A DNA stretch of 64,000 nucleotides from Pseudomonas marginalis (GTDB lineage: Bacteria; Pseudomonadota; Gammaproteobacteria; Pseudomonadales; Pseudomonadaceae). This document shows, in pieces, positions 34,079 through 42,795 of the stretch. The position numbers and the translations under genes are program-made. The notes below the pieces were generated by a model that was not told where the DNA came from, searched no databases, and saw only the letters and a program-made list of their open reading frames with translations. Location of the stretch: contig NZ_FNSU01000003.1 of NCBI RefSeq assembly GCF_900105325.1, forward strand, positions 2,728,001-2,792,000, read 5' to 3'. The first letter of the stretch is position 1. Every line of letters begins with the position of its first letter.

Positions 34079-35071
34079 ATGGGCGGCTTTATCGACATGC
34101 AACAGTTGCACGATGAGTTGCTCACCCAGCTCATCAAGACCCTCACCCCCATGCAGATGAAACAGCTGGAGCCGCACCTCGCGCCACTGATCCAGAATGC
34201 CGCCCAGGCGGTGGCCGAGGACTTGATCGCCTACGCCTATCGCGACCCGGCATCCCGTGGCCGCGGCGAACTGATCCTGGAGTCCTACGCCTCGTTCAAG
34301 GCCGTGCTCTATTACCGGCTTGCGCACCTGGTGTGGAATTTCCCCGACCAGACCAACGGCGTGTTTTCACGCATCGCCCTCAAGCTGAGCAACCAGGGCA
34401 AGGTCCTGTCCGGGGCCGAAATCCACCCGGCGGCGCGTATCGGCCGGCGCTTCGTGCTCGACCACGGCTACGGCACGGTAATCGGCGAGACCTGCGAGAT
34501 CGGCAACGATTGCTACATCCTCTGCGGCGTGACCCTGGGTGCCCGCGGCATCGCCAACAATCCCGATGGCAAGCGCCATCCGCGCCTGGGCAACAACGTC
34601 GAGGTCGGCTCCGGGGCCCGGGTGCTGGGCTATGTGCTGATCGGCGACAACGTGTTTATCAGCCCCTCCTGTGTGATCACCCAGGACGTACCCGCCGGCA
34701 CCAAGGTGAAGGTGGTGAACCAGATCCAACTGCAAAAAAACGATGAATCGGACCACAGCAACTACCTCGGGGCCTTCGCCCTGGATGAGCGCCTGCACGT
34801 GGTCGGCGAGGTCAATGCCAGCCACAAGGTCACGGTGCTGGACGCCGACTTTCATCCGTTGCCAGGCCTGATGCTGGAGCCAACGGTGAAGGAACGTCAC
34901 CACCTGCAATTCAGGCTGCACCGCCTCGAATCCGGCAACCACCTGCCGCGCCTGCCGCTGAACCTGAAAGTCTGCGGGCCGGAATTCGAAATCACCCTGC
35001 TCTCCCCCCCTGGCTTGAGCGCGATGGTGCGCCACCTGCTGCAAGCCAGCCCACTGATCGTCGGAGGTTGA
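34079..35071 (+). CDS. Serine O-acetyltransferase-like protein with extra C-terminal domain
   Basis: A 330-residue protein. An N-terminal helical region (1-105) and a left-handed beta-helix (about 112-215) match CysE-type serine acetyltransferases, with catalytic D128-H129 in LDHGYGTVIGET and H167 in KRHPRLGNNVEVG. Residues about 219-330 are an added domain I do not recognise, with alternating hydrophobic strands (VTVLDADFHPLPGL, PLNLKVCGPEFEITLLSP). It should make O-acetylserine for the neighbouring cysteine-synthase-like enzyme. The ATG at 34079 follows GCGGGGGTG; M7 (34097) is an alternative. Confidence 0.8.
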   Translation: MGGFIDMQQLHDELLTQLIKTLTPMQMKQLEPHLAPLIQNAAQAVAEDLIAYAYRDPASRGRGELILESYASFKAVLYYRLAHLVWNFPDQTNGVFSRIALKLSNQGKVLSGAEIHPAARIGRRFVLDHGYGTVIGETCEIGNDCYILCGVTLGARGIANNPDGKRHPRLGNNVEVGSGARVLGYVLIGDNVFISPSCVITQDVPAGTKVKVVNQIQLQKNDESDHSNYLGAFALDERLHVVGEVNASHKVTVLDADFHPLPGLMLEPTVKERHHLQFRLHRLESGNHLPRLPLNLKVCGPEFEITLLSPPGLSAMVRHLLQASPLIVGG

Positions 35072-35073
35072 AC

Positions 35074-35802
35074 ATGTCCGTGCACACCATGGAAACCCTG
35101 GCGCTGTTTGACAGCGCGCCCTACCAGAACGCATTCAGCGCCCGGGTGATTGCCGTCAGCGAACACGGCATCGCCCTGGAGCACACCCTGTTCTACCCCA
35201 CCGGCGGCGGCCAACCCGGCGATACCGGCCACCTGACCCTGGCGGACGGTACCCGGGTCGACGTGACCGGCACGGTGCGCGACCCGGTGCTGCGTTCGAT
35301 CATCTGGCACCAGGTGGAACACTGCCCGGAGCAGTTGATCGCCGGCGTGCTGGTGGACGCCGGTCTGGATTGGGAGCGGCGCTACCAGCACATGAAAATG
35401 CACACCTGCCTGCACCTGCTGTGCTCGCTCATCGACGCACCGGTGACCGGTTGCAGCATCAGTGCCGACAAAGGCCGCCTGGATTTCGACCTGCCGGAAA
35501 TGACCCTCGACAAGGACAGCATCACCCGTGACCTCAATGCGCTGATCGAACAGGCCCACGAGGTGAAGACCCTGTCGATGCCGGCTTCGGAGTACGCCAC
35601 CCTGCTGCAGATCACCCGCACCCAGGCGGTTGCGCCGCCGGTGATCCAGGGCTCGGTACGGGTGATTGAAATCGGCGGGATCGATATCCAGCCGTGCGGC
35701 GGTACCCATGTGCTCAACACCGAGGAAATCGGCCGGGTGTTCTGCGAGAAGATCGAGAAGAAGAGCAAGCACAACCGCCGGGTGATCCTGCGGTTTGAGT
35801 GA
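35074..35802 (+). CDS. AlaX-type alanyl-tRNA editing (aminoacyl-tRNA deacylase) protein
   Basis: A 242-residue stand-alone editing domain of the AlaRS/ThrRS second additional domain family. The N-terminal half contains YPTGGGQPGDTG, typical of longer AlaX forms. Zinc ligands are complete: HTCLH in the first motif and CGGTH (PCGGTHVLNTEEIG) in the second. AlaX proteins hydrolyse Ser- or Gly-tRNA(Ala). A GGAGG ribosome site overlaps the end of the SAT gene, so it is the last gene of the operon; a TTG two codons earlier was rejected. In this setting it may remove a misacylated pathway amino acid. Confidence 0.85.
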   Translation: MSVHTMETLALFDSAPYQNAFSARVIAVSEHGIALEHTLFYPTGGGQPGDTGHLTLADGTRVDVTGTVRDPVLRSIIWHQVEHCPEQLIAGVLVDAGLDWERRYQHMKMHTCLHLLCSLIDAPVTGCSISADKGRLDFDLPEMTLDKDSITRDLNALIEQAHEVKTLSMPASEYATLLQITRTQAVAPPVIQGSVRVIEIGGIDIQPCGGTHVLNTEEIGRVFCEKIEKKSKHNRRVILRFE

Positions 35803-35812
35803 ACGCAACAAC

Positions 35813-35844
35813 TGTGGGAGGGGGCTTGCCTCTCCCACATTTTT
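35813..35844 (+). terminator. REP-derived terminator after the AlaX operon
   Basis: TGTGGGAG and CTCCCACA pair around GGGGCTTGCCT and are followed by T5 and then GCTTTT. It is a single short REP of the TGTGGGAGGGGGCTTGCC family placed so that it can terminate the operon. Confidence 0.7.
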
Positions 35845-35860
35845 GCTTTTGCGGCGCCTG

Positions 35861-37345
35861 CTAGATGACGAACAGGTCCACGAAGCGGTTGACCGGCGTG
35901 GCCTCGAGCTTCGCCTGGTCCGTGCACAACGCAAAGATCTCGGCACTGCGCTGGGCGGTAAAGCGCGTGGCCAGGTTGGCCTTGAACTTGTCTTCCAGCA
36001 ACGCAATGCCCTCCACTCGACGACGGCGATGGCCGATCGGGTATTCCACCGCCACTTGCTCGGTGCTGGAGCCATCCTTGAAGAACACCTGCACGGCATT
36101 GGCGATGGAACGCTTGTCGGCTTCCAGGTATTCACGGCTGTAGCGTGGGTCTTCGACGATGACCATCTTGTCGCGCAACTGATCAATGATCGGGTGAGCG
36201 GCGTGGAATGCATCCTCGTAGTGCTCGGCCACCAGATTGCCGAATGCCAGGGGCACGGCGGTCATGTATTGCAGGCAATGGTCGCGGTCGGCGGCGTTGG
36301 CCAGTGGCCCGACCTTGGAGATGATGCGAATCGCCGACTCATGGGTGGTGATCACGATGCGCTCGACGTCGTGCAGGCGATCCTTGACCAACGGATGCAA
36401 GGTCACCGCGGCTTCACAGGCGGTCTGCGCGTGGAACTCGGCGGGGAAGCTGATCTTGAACAGCACGTTTTCCATCACGTAGGTGCCATACGGCTGGGAC
36501 AGGCTGAACGCACGCTTGTCCTCGGGCTTGAGCGCCAGGTCTTTGTTGGTGTGGCTGAACAGCACGTCGTAGAAGCCCCATTGCGGCGCGCTCAGCACAC
36601 CGGGGATGCCCATTTCGCCGCGCAGGGCGATGTCCGCCAGGCGTACGCCGCGACTCGACGCATCCCCCGCCGCCCAGGATTTGCGCGAGCCGGCATTCGG
36701 CGCATGCCGGTAAGTGCGCAAGGCCTGGCCATCGACGAAGGCGTGAGACAGTGCCGACAGCAGCTGTTCGCGGTTGGCGCCCATCAGCTGGGCGGTGACC
36801 GCCGTGGAGGCGACTTTCACCAACAGCACATGGTCGAGGCCGACACGGTTGAACGAGTTTTCCAGGGCAATCACACCCTGGATTTCGTGGGCCATGATCA
36901 TCGCATCCAGCACCGCGCGCACGGTCAGCGGTGCATCGCCATTGGCCACGCGCTGTTGCGACAGGTGATCCGCCACGGCAAGGATGCCACCGAGGTTATC
37001 CGAGGGATGCCCCCACTCGGCGGCGAGCCAAGTATCGTTGTAGTCGAGCCAGCGCACGATGCAGCCAATGTCCCAGGCCGCCTTGACCGGGTCCAGGCGA
37101 AACGAGGTGCCCGGCACCCGCGCGCCAAACGGTACCACCGTGCCTTCAACCATCGGCCCCAGGTGCTTGGTGCACTCGGGAAAACGCAGGGCCAGCAGGC
37201 CGCAACCGAGGGTGTCCATCAGGCAGTTGCGGGCGGTGTCCAAGGCGGCCTGGGACTCGATCCGGTAGTTGAGGACATAGTCGGCGATGTCCTGCAAAAC
37301 CTGGTCGTAGTCGGGGCGGTTGTTCTGGTCGACGTTGGTGCTCAT
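35861..37345 (-). CDS. prpD: 2-methylcitrate dehydratase PrpD
   Basis: A 494-residue MmgE/PrpD-family enzyme of propionate breakdown, converting 2-methylcitrate to 2-methylaconitate. Family motifs: DTLGCGLLAL, MVEGTVVPFGARVPGTSFRLDPVKAA (split by the conserved dipeptides), EWGHPSDNLGGILA and MAHEIQGV. In an operon that also has acnD-prpF its function is often redundant. It is the last prp gene, separated from prpF by 268 bp that hold a REPIN, so its expression may be partly uncoupled. Confidence 0.94.
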   Translation of the reverse strand: MSTNVDQNNRPDYDQVLQDIADYVLNYRIESQAALDTARNCLMDTLGCGLLALRFPECTKHLGPMVEGTVVPFGARVPGTSFRLDPVKAAWDIGCIVRWLDYNDTWLAAEWGHPSDNLGGILAVADHLSQQRVANGDAPLTVRAVLDAMIMAHEIQGVIALENSFNRVGLDHVLLVKVASTAVTAQLMGANREQLLSALSHAFVDGQALRTYRHAPNAGSRKSWAAGDASSRGVRLADIALRGEMGIPGVLSAPQWGFYDVLFSHTNKDLALKPEDKRAFSLSQPYGTYVMENVLFKISFPAEFHAQTACEAAVTLHPLVKDRLHDVERIVITTHESAIRIISKVGPLANAADRDHCLQYMTAVPLAFGNLVAEHYEDAFHAAHPIIDQLRDKMVIVEDPRYSREYLEADKRSIANAVQVFFKDGSSTEQVAVEYPIGHRRRRVEGIALLEDKFKANLATRFTAQRSAEIFALCTDQAKLEATPVNRFVDLFVI

Positions 37346-37437
37346 GGCAGATCTCCAAAAATGGGTGGGGTCAATCCTCGGGCTAACGGTTACTGGAAGC
37401 AGATCTTGGATGCCTGCCTTTAGGAATAGAAATCCTC

Positions 37438-37595
37438 TGTGGGAGGGGCTTACCCTAATGCCAGTTCACATCGCCTCCTGTAGGAGCGAGCTTGCTCGCG
37501 AAAAACGTCAACGATAACGCGTGCTTCCTGAATGAACGCGGCGCCTGTGAGTTTTTCGCGAGCAAGCTCGCTCCTACAAAAAGCCTCCTCCCACA
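37438..37595. repeat. Compound REP/REPIN between prpF and prpD
   Basis: An inner 100-bp REPIN (37479-37578; TGTAGGAGCGAGC...GCTCGCTCCTACA) is flanked by outer REP sequence of another family, TGTGGGAGGGGCTTACCC on the left and a truncated CCTCCTCCCACA on the right. The inner element is virtually the exact inverse of the one at 51707-51806. The right outer REP lacks about 25 bp found in the 51.7-kb copy. Confidence 0.88.
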
Positions 37596-37613
37596 TTGGA
37601 TCTGTGCAGGGTT

Positions 37614-38804
37614 TTAGAAGGCGTCGCCGGGTACGCGGACGAAACCTTCCATCAACACCCGTGCACTGCGGCTCATGATGGCTTTCTTCACCACCCACTC
37701 ACCGTCCACCTGGGTGGCTTCAGCCCCCACGCGCAAGGTGCCGGAGGGATGCCCGAAGCGCACGGCATTACGTTCAATACCGCCCGCTGCGAGGTTGACC
37801 AAGGTCCCCGAAATCGCCGCCGCCGTGCCGATCGCCACCGCCGCCGTGCCCATCATCGCGTGGTGCAGCTTGCCCATGGAGAGGGCGCGCACCAGCAAAT
37901 CCACATCGCCGGCCTTGATCGCCTTGCCACTGGACGCTACGTAGTCGGCAGGCTTGGCCACAAACGCCACCTTCGGCGTGTGCTGGCGCTGGGCCGCTTC
38001 GTCGAGGTGCTTGATCAGCCCCATGCGCAACGCGCCATAGGCCCGTACGGTCTCGAACATCGCCAGGGCCTTGGGGTCGCTGTTGATCGCGCCTTGCAGC
38101 TCGGTGCCGGTGTAGCCGAGGTCTTCGGCGTTGATGAAAATCGTCGGGATGCCGGCGTTGATCAGCGTGGCCTTGAAGGTGCCGACGCCGGGCACTTCCA
38201 GGTCGTCGACCAGGTTGCCGGTGGGGAACATCGAGCCGCCGCCGCCCTCTTCTTCCGCCGCCGGGTCCATGAATTCCAGCTGCACTTCGGCCGCCGGGAA
38301 GGTCACGCCGTCCAGCTCGAAGTCGCCGGTTTCCTGCACCGCCCCGTCGGTGATCGGCACGTGGGCGATGATGGTCTTGCCGATATTGGCCTGCCACACC
38401 CGCACCACGGCCACGCCGCTATGGGGCACGCGGGCCGCATCGACCAGCCCGGCGCTGATGGCGAACGAACCCACCGCCGCCGACAGGTTGCCGCAGTTGC
38501 CACTCCAGTCGACAAAGGGCTTGTCGATGGAGACCTGGCCAAACAGATAGTCGACGTCATGATCGGCGCGGGTGCTTTTGGCGAGGATCACGGTTTTGCT
38601 GGTGCTCGATGTGGCGCCGCCCATGCCGTCGATTTGCTTGTCGTAGGGATCGGGGCTGCCGATCACCCGTAGCAGCAAGGCATCCCGCGCCGCTCCCGGC
38701 ACCTGCGCCGACTCGGGCAGGTCCTGGAGGCGGAAAAATACGCCCTTGCTGGTGCCGCCACGCATATAGGTGGCGGGGATCTTGATTTGCGCTGCGTGTG
38801 CCAT
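37614..38804 (-). CDS. prpF: 2-methylaconitate cis-trans isomerase PrpF
   Basis: A 396-residue PrpF-family protein with the diagnostic MRGGTSKGVFF near the N-terminus and GNCGNLSAAVG in the middle; it has the diaminopimelate epimerase-like fold. It isomerises the 2-methylaconitate product of AcnD so that aconitase can hydrate it. The ATG at 38804 lies six bases after AGAGG; an ATG two codons earlier is too close to it. The gene begins 11 bp after the acnD stop, so the two are tightly linked. Confidence 0.93.
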   Translation of the reverse strand: MAHAAQIKIPATYMRGGTSKGVFFRLQDLPESAQVPGAARDALLLRVIGSPDPYDKQIDGMGGATSSTSKTVILAKSTRADHDVDYLFGQVSIDKPFVDWSGNCGNLSAAVGSFAISAGLVDAARVPHSGVAVVRVWQANIGKTIIAHVPITDGAVQETGDFELDGVTFPAAEVQLEFMDPAAEEEGGGGSMFPTGNLVDDLEVPGVGTFKATLINAGIPTIFINAEDLGYTGTELQGAINSDPKALAMFETVRAYGALRMGLIKHLDEAAQRQHTPKVAFVAKPADYVASSGKAIKAGDVDLLVRALSMGKLHHAMMGTAAVAIGTAAAISGTLVNLAAGGIERNAVRFGHPSGTLRVGAEATQVDGEWVVKKAIMSRSARVLMEGFVRVPGDAF

Positions 38805-38815
38805 GGTCATCCTCT

Positions 38816-41410
38816 TCAGGCGGTGGTCGCCGATTCCAGGAAATCCTGGGCAAAACGTTGCAACACGCCGCCCGCCTCGTAGATCGACACTTCTTCGGCG
38901 GTGTCCAGGCGGCACGTCACCGGCACCTCGACACGTTCGCCATCCTTGCGATTGATCACCAGCGTCAACTGCGCACGCGGGGTGCGTTGGCCGATCACGT
39001 CGTAGGTTTCGCTGCCATCAATCTGCAAGGTGTGACGGTCGGTGCCGGGCAGGAACTCCAGGGGCAGCACGCCCATGCCCACCAGGTTGGTGCGGTGGAT
39101 GCGCTCGAACCCCTCGGCGGCAATCGCTTCCACACCCGCCAGGCGCACGCCCTTGGCGGCCCAGTCGCGGGACGAGCCCTGGCCGTAGTCGGCGCCGGCA
39201 ATGATGATCAGCGGCTGCTTGCGCTCCATGTAGGTTTCGATGGCTTCCCACATCCGCGTGACCTGGCCTTCCGGCTCGATCCGCGCCAGGGAGCCCTGCT
39301 TGACCTTGCCGTTTTCCCGCACCATTTCGTTGAACAGTTTCGGGTTGGCGAACGTCGCGCGCTGCGCGGTCAGGTGGTCGCCACGGTGGGTGGCGTAGGA
39401 GTTGAAGTCGACTTCCGGCAGGCCCATTTTCGCCAGGTATTCGCCGGCGGCGCTGTCGAGCATGATCGCGTTGGACGGCGACAGGTGATCGGTGGTGATG
39501 TTGTCCGGCAGCACCGCCAGCGGGCGCATGCCCTTGAGCGGCCGCGCACCGGCCAGCGCGCCTTCCCAGTACGGTGGGCGGCGGATATAGGTGCTCTGCG
39601 GGCGCCAGTCGTACAGCGGCGCGACTTTCGGGCCGGTGTCTTCGTGGATCGCGAACATCGGGATATACACCGCGCGAAACTGCTCCGGCTTGACCGAGGC
39701 CTTGACCACCGCGTCGATTTCTTCGTCGCTCGGCCAGATGTCCTGCAGGCGGATTTCCTTGCCGTCGGTGTCGAGGCCGAGCACGTCCTTCTCGATGTCG
39801 AAACGGATGGTGCCGGCAATCGCATAGGCCACCACCAGCGGCGGCGAAGCCAGGAACGCCTGCTTGGCGTACGGGTGGATACGCCCGTCGAAGTTGCGGT
39901 TGCCCGAGAGCACGGCGGTGGCGTACAGGTCGCGGTCGATGATCTCTTGCTGGATCACCGGGTCGAGGGCGCCGGACATGCCGTTGCAAGTGGTGCAGGC
40001 AAACGCCACCACGCCAAAGCCGAGCTTTTCCAACTCATGACCCAGGCCGGCTTCTTCCAGGTACATGGCCACGGTTTTCGAACCCGGTGCCAGGGACGAC
40101 TTGACCCACGGCTTGCGCGTCAACCCAAGCTTGTTGGCGTTGCGCGCCAGCAGCCCGGCGGCGATCACGTTGCGCGGGTTACTGGTGTTGGTGCAACTGG
40201 TGATGGCGGCGATGATCACCGCGCCGTCGGGCATTTGCCCCGGCACGTCATCCCACTGGCCGGAGATGCCCTTGGCAGCCAGGTCGCGGGTGGCGACGCG
40301 GGCGTGCGGGTTGCTCGGGCCAGCCATGTTGCGCACCACACTGGACAGGTCGAAGGTGAGGCCACGCTCGTATTGCGCGCCTTTGAGATCGTCTGCCCAC
40401 AGGCCGGTGTGGCGGGCGTATTGCTCGACCAGGGCGACTTGCTCGTCTTCGCGGCCGGTGAGTTTCAGGTAGGCGATGGTCTGCTGGTCGATATAAAACA
40501 TGGCCGCCGTGGCGCCGTATTCCGGGGCCATGTTGGAGATGGTCGCGCGGTCGCCGAGGGTCAGTTTGGACGCGCCTTCACCGAAGAATTCGAGCCAGGC
40601 GCCGACCACTTTCTGTTGGCGCAGGAACTCGGTCAGGGCCAGCACCATATCGGTGGCGGTGATGCCCGGCAGCAACTGGCCGGTCAATTCGACACCGACG
40701 CTTTCCGGCAGGCGCATCCACGAGGCGCGGCCAAGCATGACGCTTTCGGCTTCAAGGCCGCCGACACCAATGGCGATCACGCCCAAGGCATCGACGTGGG
40801 GGGTATGGCTGTCGGTGCCGACGCAGGTATCCGGGAAGGCCACACCGTCACGCACCTGGATCACCGGGGACATTTTCTCCAGGTTGATCTGGTGCATGAT
40901 GCCGTTGCCCGGCGGGATCACGTCGACATTCTTGAAGGCCTTTTTGGTCCACTCGATGAAGTGGAAGCGGTCTTCGTTGCGACGGTCTTCGATGGCGCGG
41001 TTTTTCTCGAACGCGTCCGGGTCGAAACCACCGGCTTCGACAGCCAGGGAGTGATCGACGATCAACTGGGTGGGGACCACCGGGTTGACCTGGGCCGGGT
41101 CGCCGCCTTGCAGGGCGATGGCATCACGCAGGCCGGCGAGGTCGACCAGGGCGGTCTGGCCAAGAATGTCGTGGCACACCACGCGGGCCGGGAACCAGGG
41201 GAAGTCGAGGTCGCGTTTGCGTTCGATCAACTGGCTCAAGGATGCGTTGAGGGTGGCCGGGTCGCAGCGGCGCACCAGGTTCTCGGCGAGCACACGAGAG
41301 GTGTAGGGCAACGTGGCATAGGCGCCGGGGCTGATTGCATCGACGGCCGCGCGGGCGTCGAAGTAATCCAGGCGGCTGCCGGGGAGCGGTTTGCGAAATT
41401 CAGTGTTCAT
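38816..41410 (-). CDS. acnD: Fe/S-dependent 2-methylisocitrate dehydratase AcnD
   Basis: An 864-residue aconitase-superfamily enzyme dehydrating 2-methylcitrate. The 4Fe-4S ligand cysteines lie in TSCTNTSNP and ACTTCNGMSG, and the C-terminal swivelling domain carries the substrate arginine region GQGSSRDWAAKG. It needs PrpF as partner. The frame extends upstream into a REPIN; the ATG at 41410 starts the conserved MNTEFRKPLPG. It is transcribed with prpF; prpC lies 215 bp upstream, across a REPIN. Confidence 0.94.
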   Translation of the reverse strand: MNTEFRKPLPGSRLDYFDARAAVDAISPGAYATLPYTSRVLAENLVRRCDPATLNASLSQLIERKRDLDFPWFPARVVCHDILGQTALVDLAGLRDAIALQGGDPAQVNPVVPTQLIVDHSLAVEAGGFDPDAFEKNRAIEDRRNEDRFHFIEWTKKAFKNVDVIPPGNGIMHQINLEKMSPVIQVRDGVAFPDTCVGTDSHTPHVDALGVIAIGVGGLEAESVMLGRASWMRLPESVGVELTGQLLPGITATDMVLALTEFLRQQKVVGAWLEFFGEGASKLTLGDRATISNMAPEYGATAAMFYIDQQTIAYLKLTGREDEQVALVEQYARHTGLWADDLKGAQYERGLTFDLSSVVRNMAGPSNPHARVATRDLAAKGISGQWDDVPGQMPDGAVIIAAITSCTNTSNPRNVIAAGLLARNANKLGLTRKPWVKSSLAPGSKTVAMYLEEAGLGHELEKLGFGVVAFACTTCNGMSGALDPVIQQEIIDRDLYATAVLSGNRNFDGRIHPYAKQAFLASPPLVVAYAIAGTIRFDIEKDVLGLDTDGKEIRLQDIWPSDEEIDAVVKASVKPEQFRAVYIPMFAIHEDTGPKVAPLYDWRPQSTYIRRPPYWEGALAGARPLKGMRPLAVLPDNITTDHLSPSNAIMLDSAAGEYLAKMGLPEVDFNSYATHRGDHLTAQRATFANPKLFNEMVRENGKVKQGSLARIEPEGQVTRMWEAIETYMERKQPLIIIAGADYGQGSSRDWAAKGVRLAGVEAIAAEGFERIHRTNLVGMGVLPLEFLPGTDRHTLQIDGSETYDVIGQRTPRAQLTLVINRKDGERVEVPVTCRLDTAEEVSIYEAGGVLQRFAQDFLESATTA

Positions 41411-41480
41411 CGTCAGGACTCGGTCACGGTGATTGCAAAAGGAAGACCTGGGCCGATCCGGAATTGAAATGCGATCCAAA

Positions 41481-41585
41481 TGTGGGAGGGGCGGTGCGAC
41501 GATTCGACTTGCCCCCGATAGCGGTGTGTCATTCAACACCTATGGCAACTGATAAACCGCCATCGGGGGCAAGCCCCCTCCCACA
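41481..41585. repeat. REPIN with 16-bp insert between prpC and acnD
   Basis: TGTGGGAGGGG at the left and CCCCCTCCCACA at the right form a 105-bp inverted pair of the GTGGGAGGGGGCTTGCCCCCGATAG family. The left arm is interrupted at 41492-41507 by CGGTGCGACGATTCGA, the same 16-mer as in the 28.6-kb element. The right arm (GGGGGCAAGCCCCC) has no insert. Confidence 0.9.
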
Positions 41586-41625
41586 CTTGGTTCGGTTTCC
41601 ACTTCGGGATCGTCGGTGTTCCCAT

Positions 41626-42753
41626 TCAGCGACGTTCGATTGGCACGAACTTGCGCTGTTCAACGCCGATGTACTCGGCGCTTGGACGGATGATGCGATT
41701 GTTGGCGCGCTGTTCGAACACATGCGCGGCCCAGCCGGTAAGCCGCGAGCAGACGAAGATCGGCGTGAACAGCTTGGTCGGGATGCCCATGAAGTGGTAC
41801 GCCGAGGCATGGTAGAAATCGGCGTTGGGGAACAGTTTCTTCTGCTCCCACATGGTCTTGTCGATGGCTTCGGAGACCGGGAACAGCACGGTGTCGCCCA
41901 CTTCGTCGGCGAGCTTTTTCGACCAGCCCTTGATCACTTCATTACGCGGGTCGTTGTCTTTGTAGATCGCGTGGCCGAAGCCCATGATCTTGTCCTTGCG
42001 AGCCAGCATGCCGAGGGTGCCTTCGACGGCTTCCTCTGCCGAACCGAAACGCTCGATCATTTCCATCGCCGCTTCGTTGGCGCCGCCGTGCAGCGGGCCG
42101 CGCAGGGAGCCGATGGCGGCGGTGACGCAGGAATACAGGTCGGACAGGGTCGAGGCACACACCCGCGCGGTGAAGGTCGAGGCGTTGAACTCGTGCTCGG
42201 CGTAGAGGATCAACGACACGTTCATGACTTTTTCATGCAGTTCGCTCGGCTTCTTGCCGTGCAGCAGGTGCAGGAAATGGCCGCCGATGCTTGGCTCGTC
42301 GGTCACGCAGTCGATGCGCTTGCCGTCATGGCTGAAGCGGTACCAGTAGCACATGATCGCCGGGAACGCGGCGAGCAGGCGGTCGGTCACGTCGCGTTGC
42401 ACGCTGAAGTCTTTTTCCGGCTCGATATTGCCGAGGAAGGAGCAACCGGTGCGCATCACGTCCATCGGGTGGGCGTCGGCGGGGATGCGTTCGAGCACTT
42501 CTTTCAGCGCTTGCGGCAGGTCACGCAGCGTGCTCAGCCTGGCGCTGTAGGCAGCCAGTTCGGCCTGGGTAGGCAGTTCGCCGTACAGCAGCAGATAAGC
42601 GACCTCTTCAAACTGTGCATCGGCGGCCAGTTCGCGCACGTCGTAGCCACGGTAAGTCAGGCCGGCTCCGGCCTGGCCCACGGTGGACAGTGCGGTCTGC
42701 CCGGCGACCTGGCCACGCAGGCCGGCACCACTCAGTACTTTTGCTTCAGCCAT
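41626..42753 (-). CDS. prpC: 2-methylcitrate synthase
   Basis: A 375-residue citrate synthase-family enzyme condensing propionyl-CoA with oxaloacetate. Family motifs include AGLRGQVAGQTALSTVG and YRGYDV at the N-terminus, GPLHGGANEAAMEM with the catalytic histidine, MGFGHAIYK and a C-terminal RLTGWAAHVFEQR with acid-binding arginine. Length and motifs match PrpC rather than GltA. It lies 42 bp downstream of prpB. Confidence 0.94.
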   Translation of the reverse strand: MAEAKVLSGAGLRGQVAGQTALSTVGQAGAGLTYRGYDVRELAADAQFEEVAYLLLYGELPTQAELAAYSARLSTLRDLPQALKEVLERIPADAHPMDVMRTGCSFLGNIEPEKDFSVQRDVTDRLLAAFPAIMCYWYRFSHDGKRIDCVTDEPSIGGHFLHLLHGKKPSELHEKVMNVSLILYAEHEFNASTFTARVCASTLSDLYSCVTAAIGSLRGPLHGGANEAAMEMIERFGSAEEAVEGTLGMLARKDKIMGFGHAIYKDNDPRNEVIKGWSKKLADEVGDTVLFPVSEAIDKTMWEQKKLFPNADFYHASAYHFMGIPTKLFTPIFVCSRLTGWAAHVFEQRANNRIIRPSAEYIGVEQRKFVPIERR

Positions 42754-42795
42754 GGTTTTTCTCCAATTTTGTCGTTATTCAGGGAGGCGTGTTCG

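Noticed and set aside
38798..41467. 889-codon open frame on the plus strand opposite acnD
   Set aside because: Antisense shadow of acnD; composition is dominated by His, Gly, Val and Asp typical of reverse-complemented GC-rich genes.
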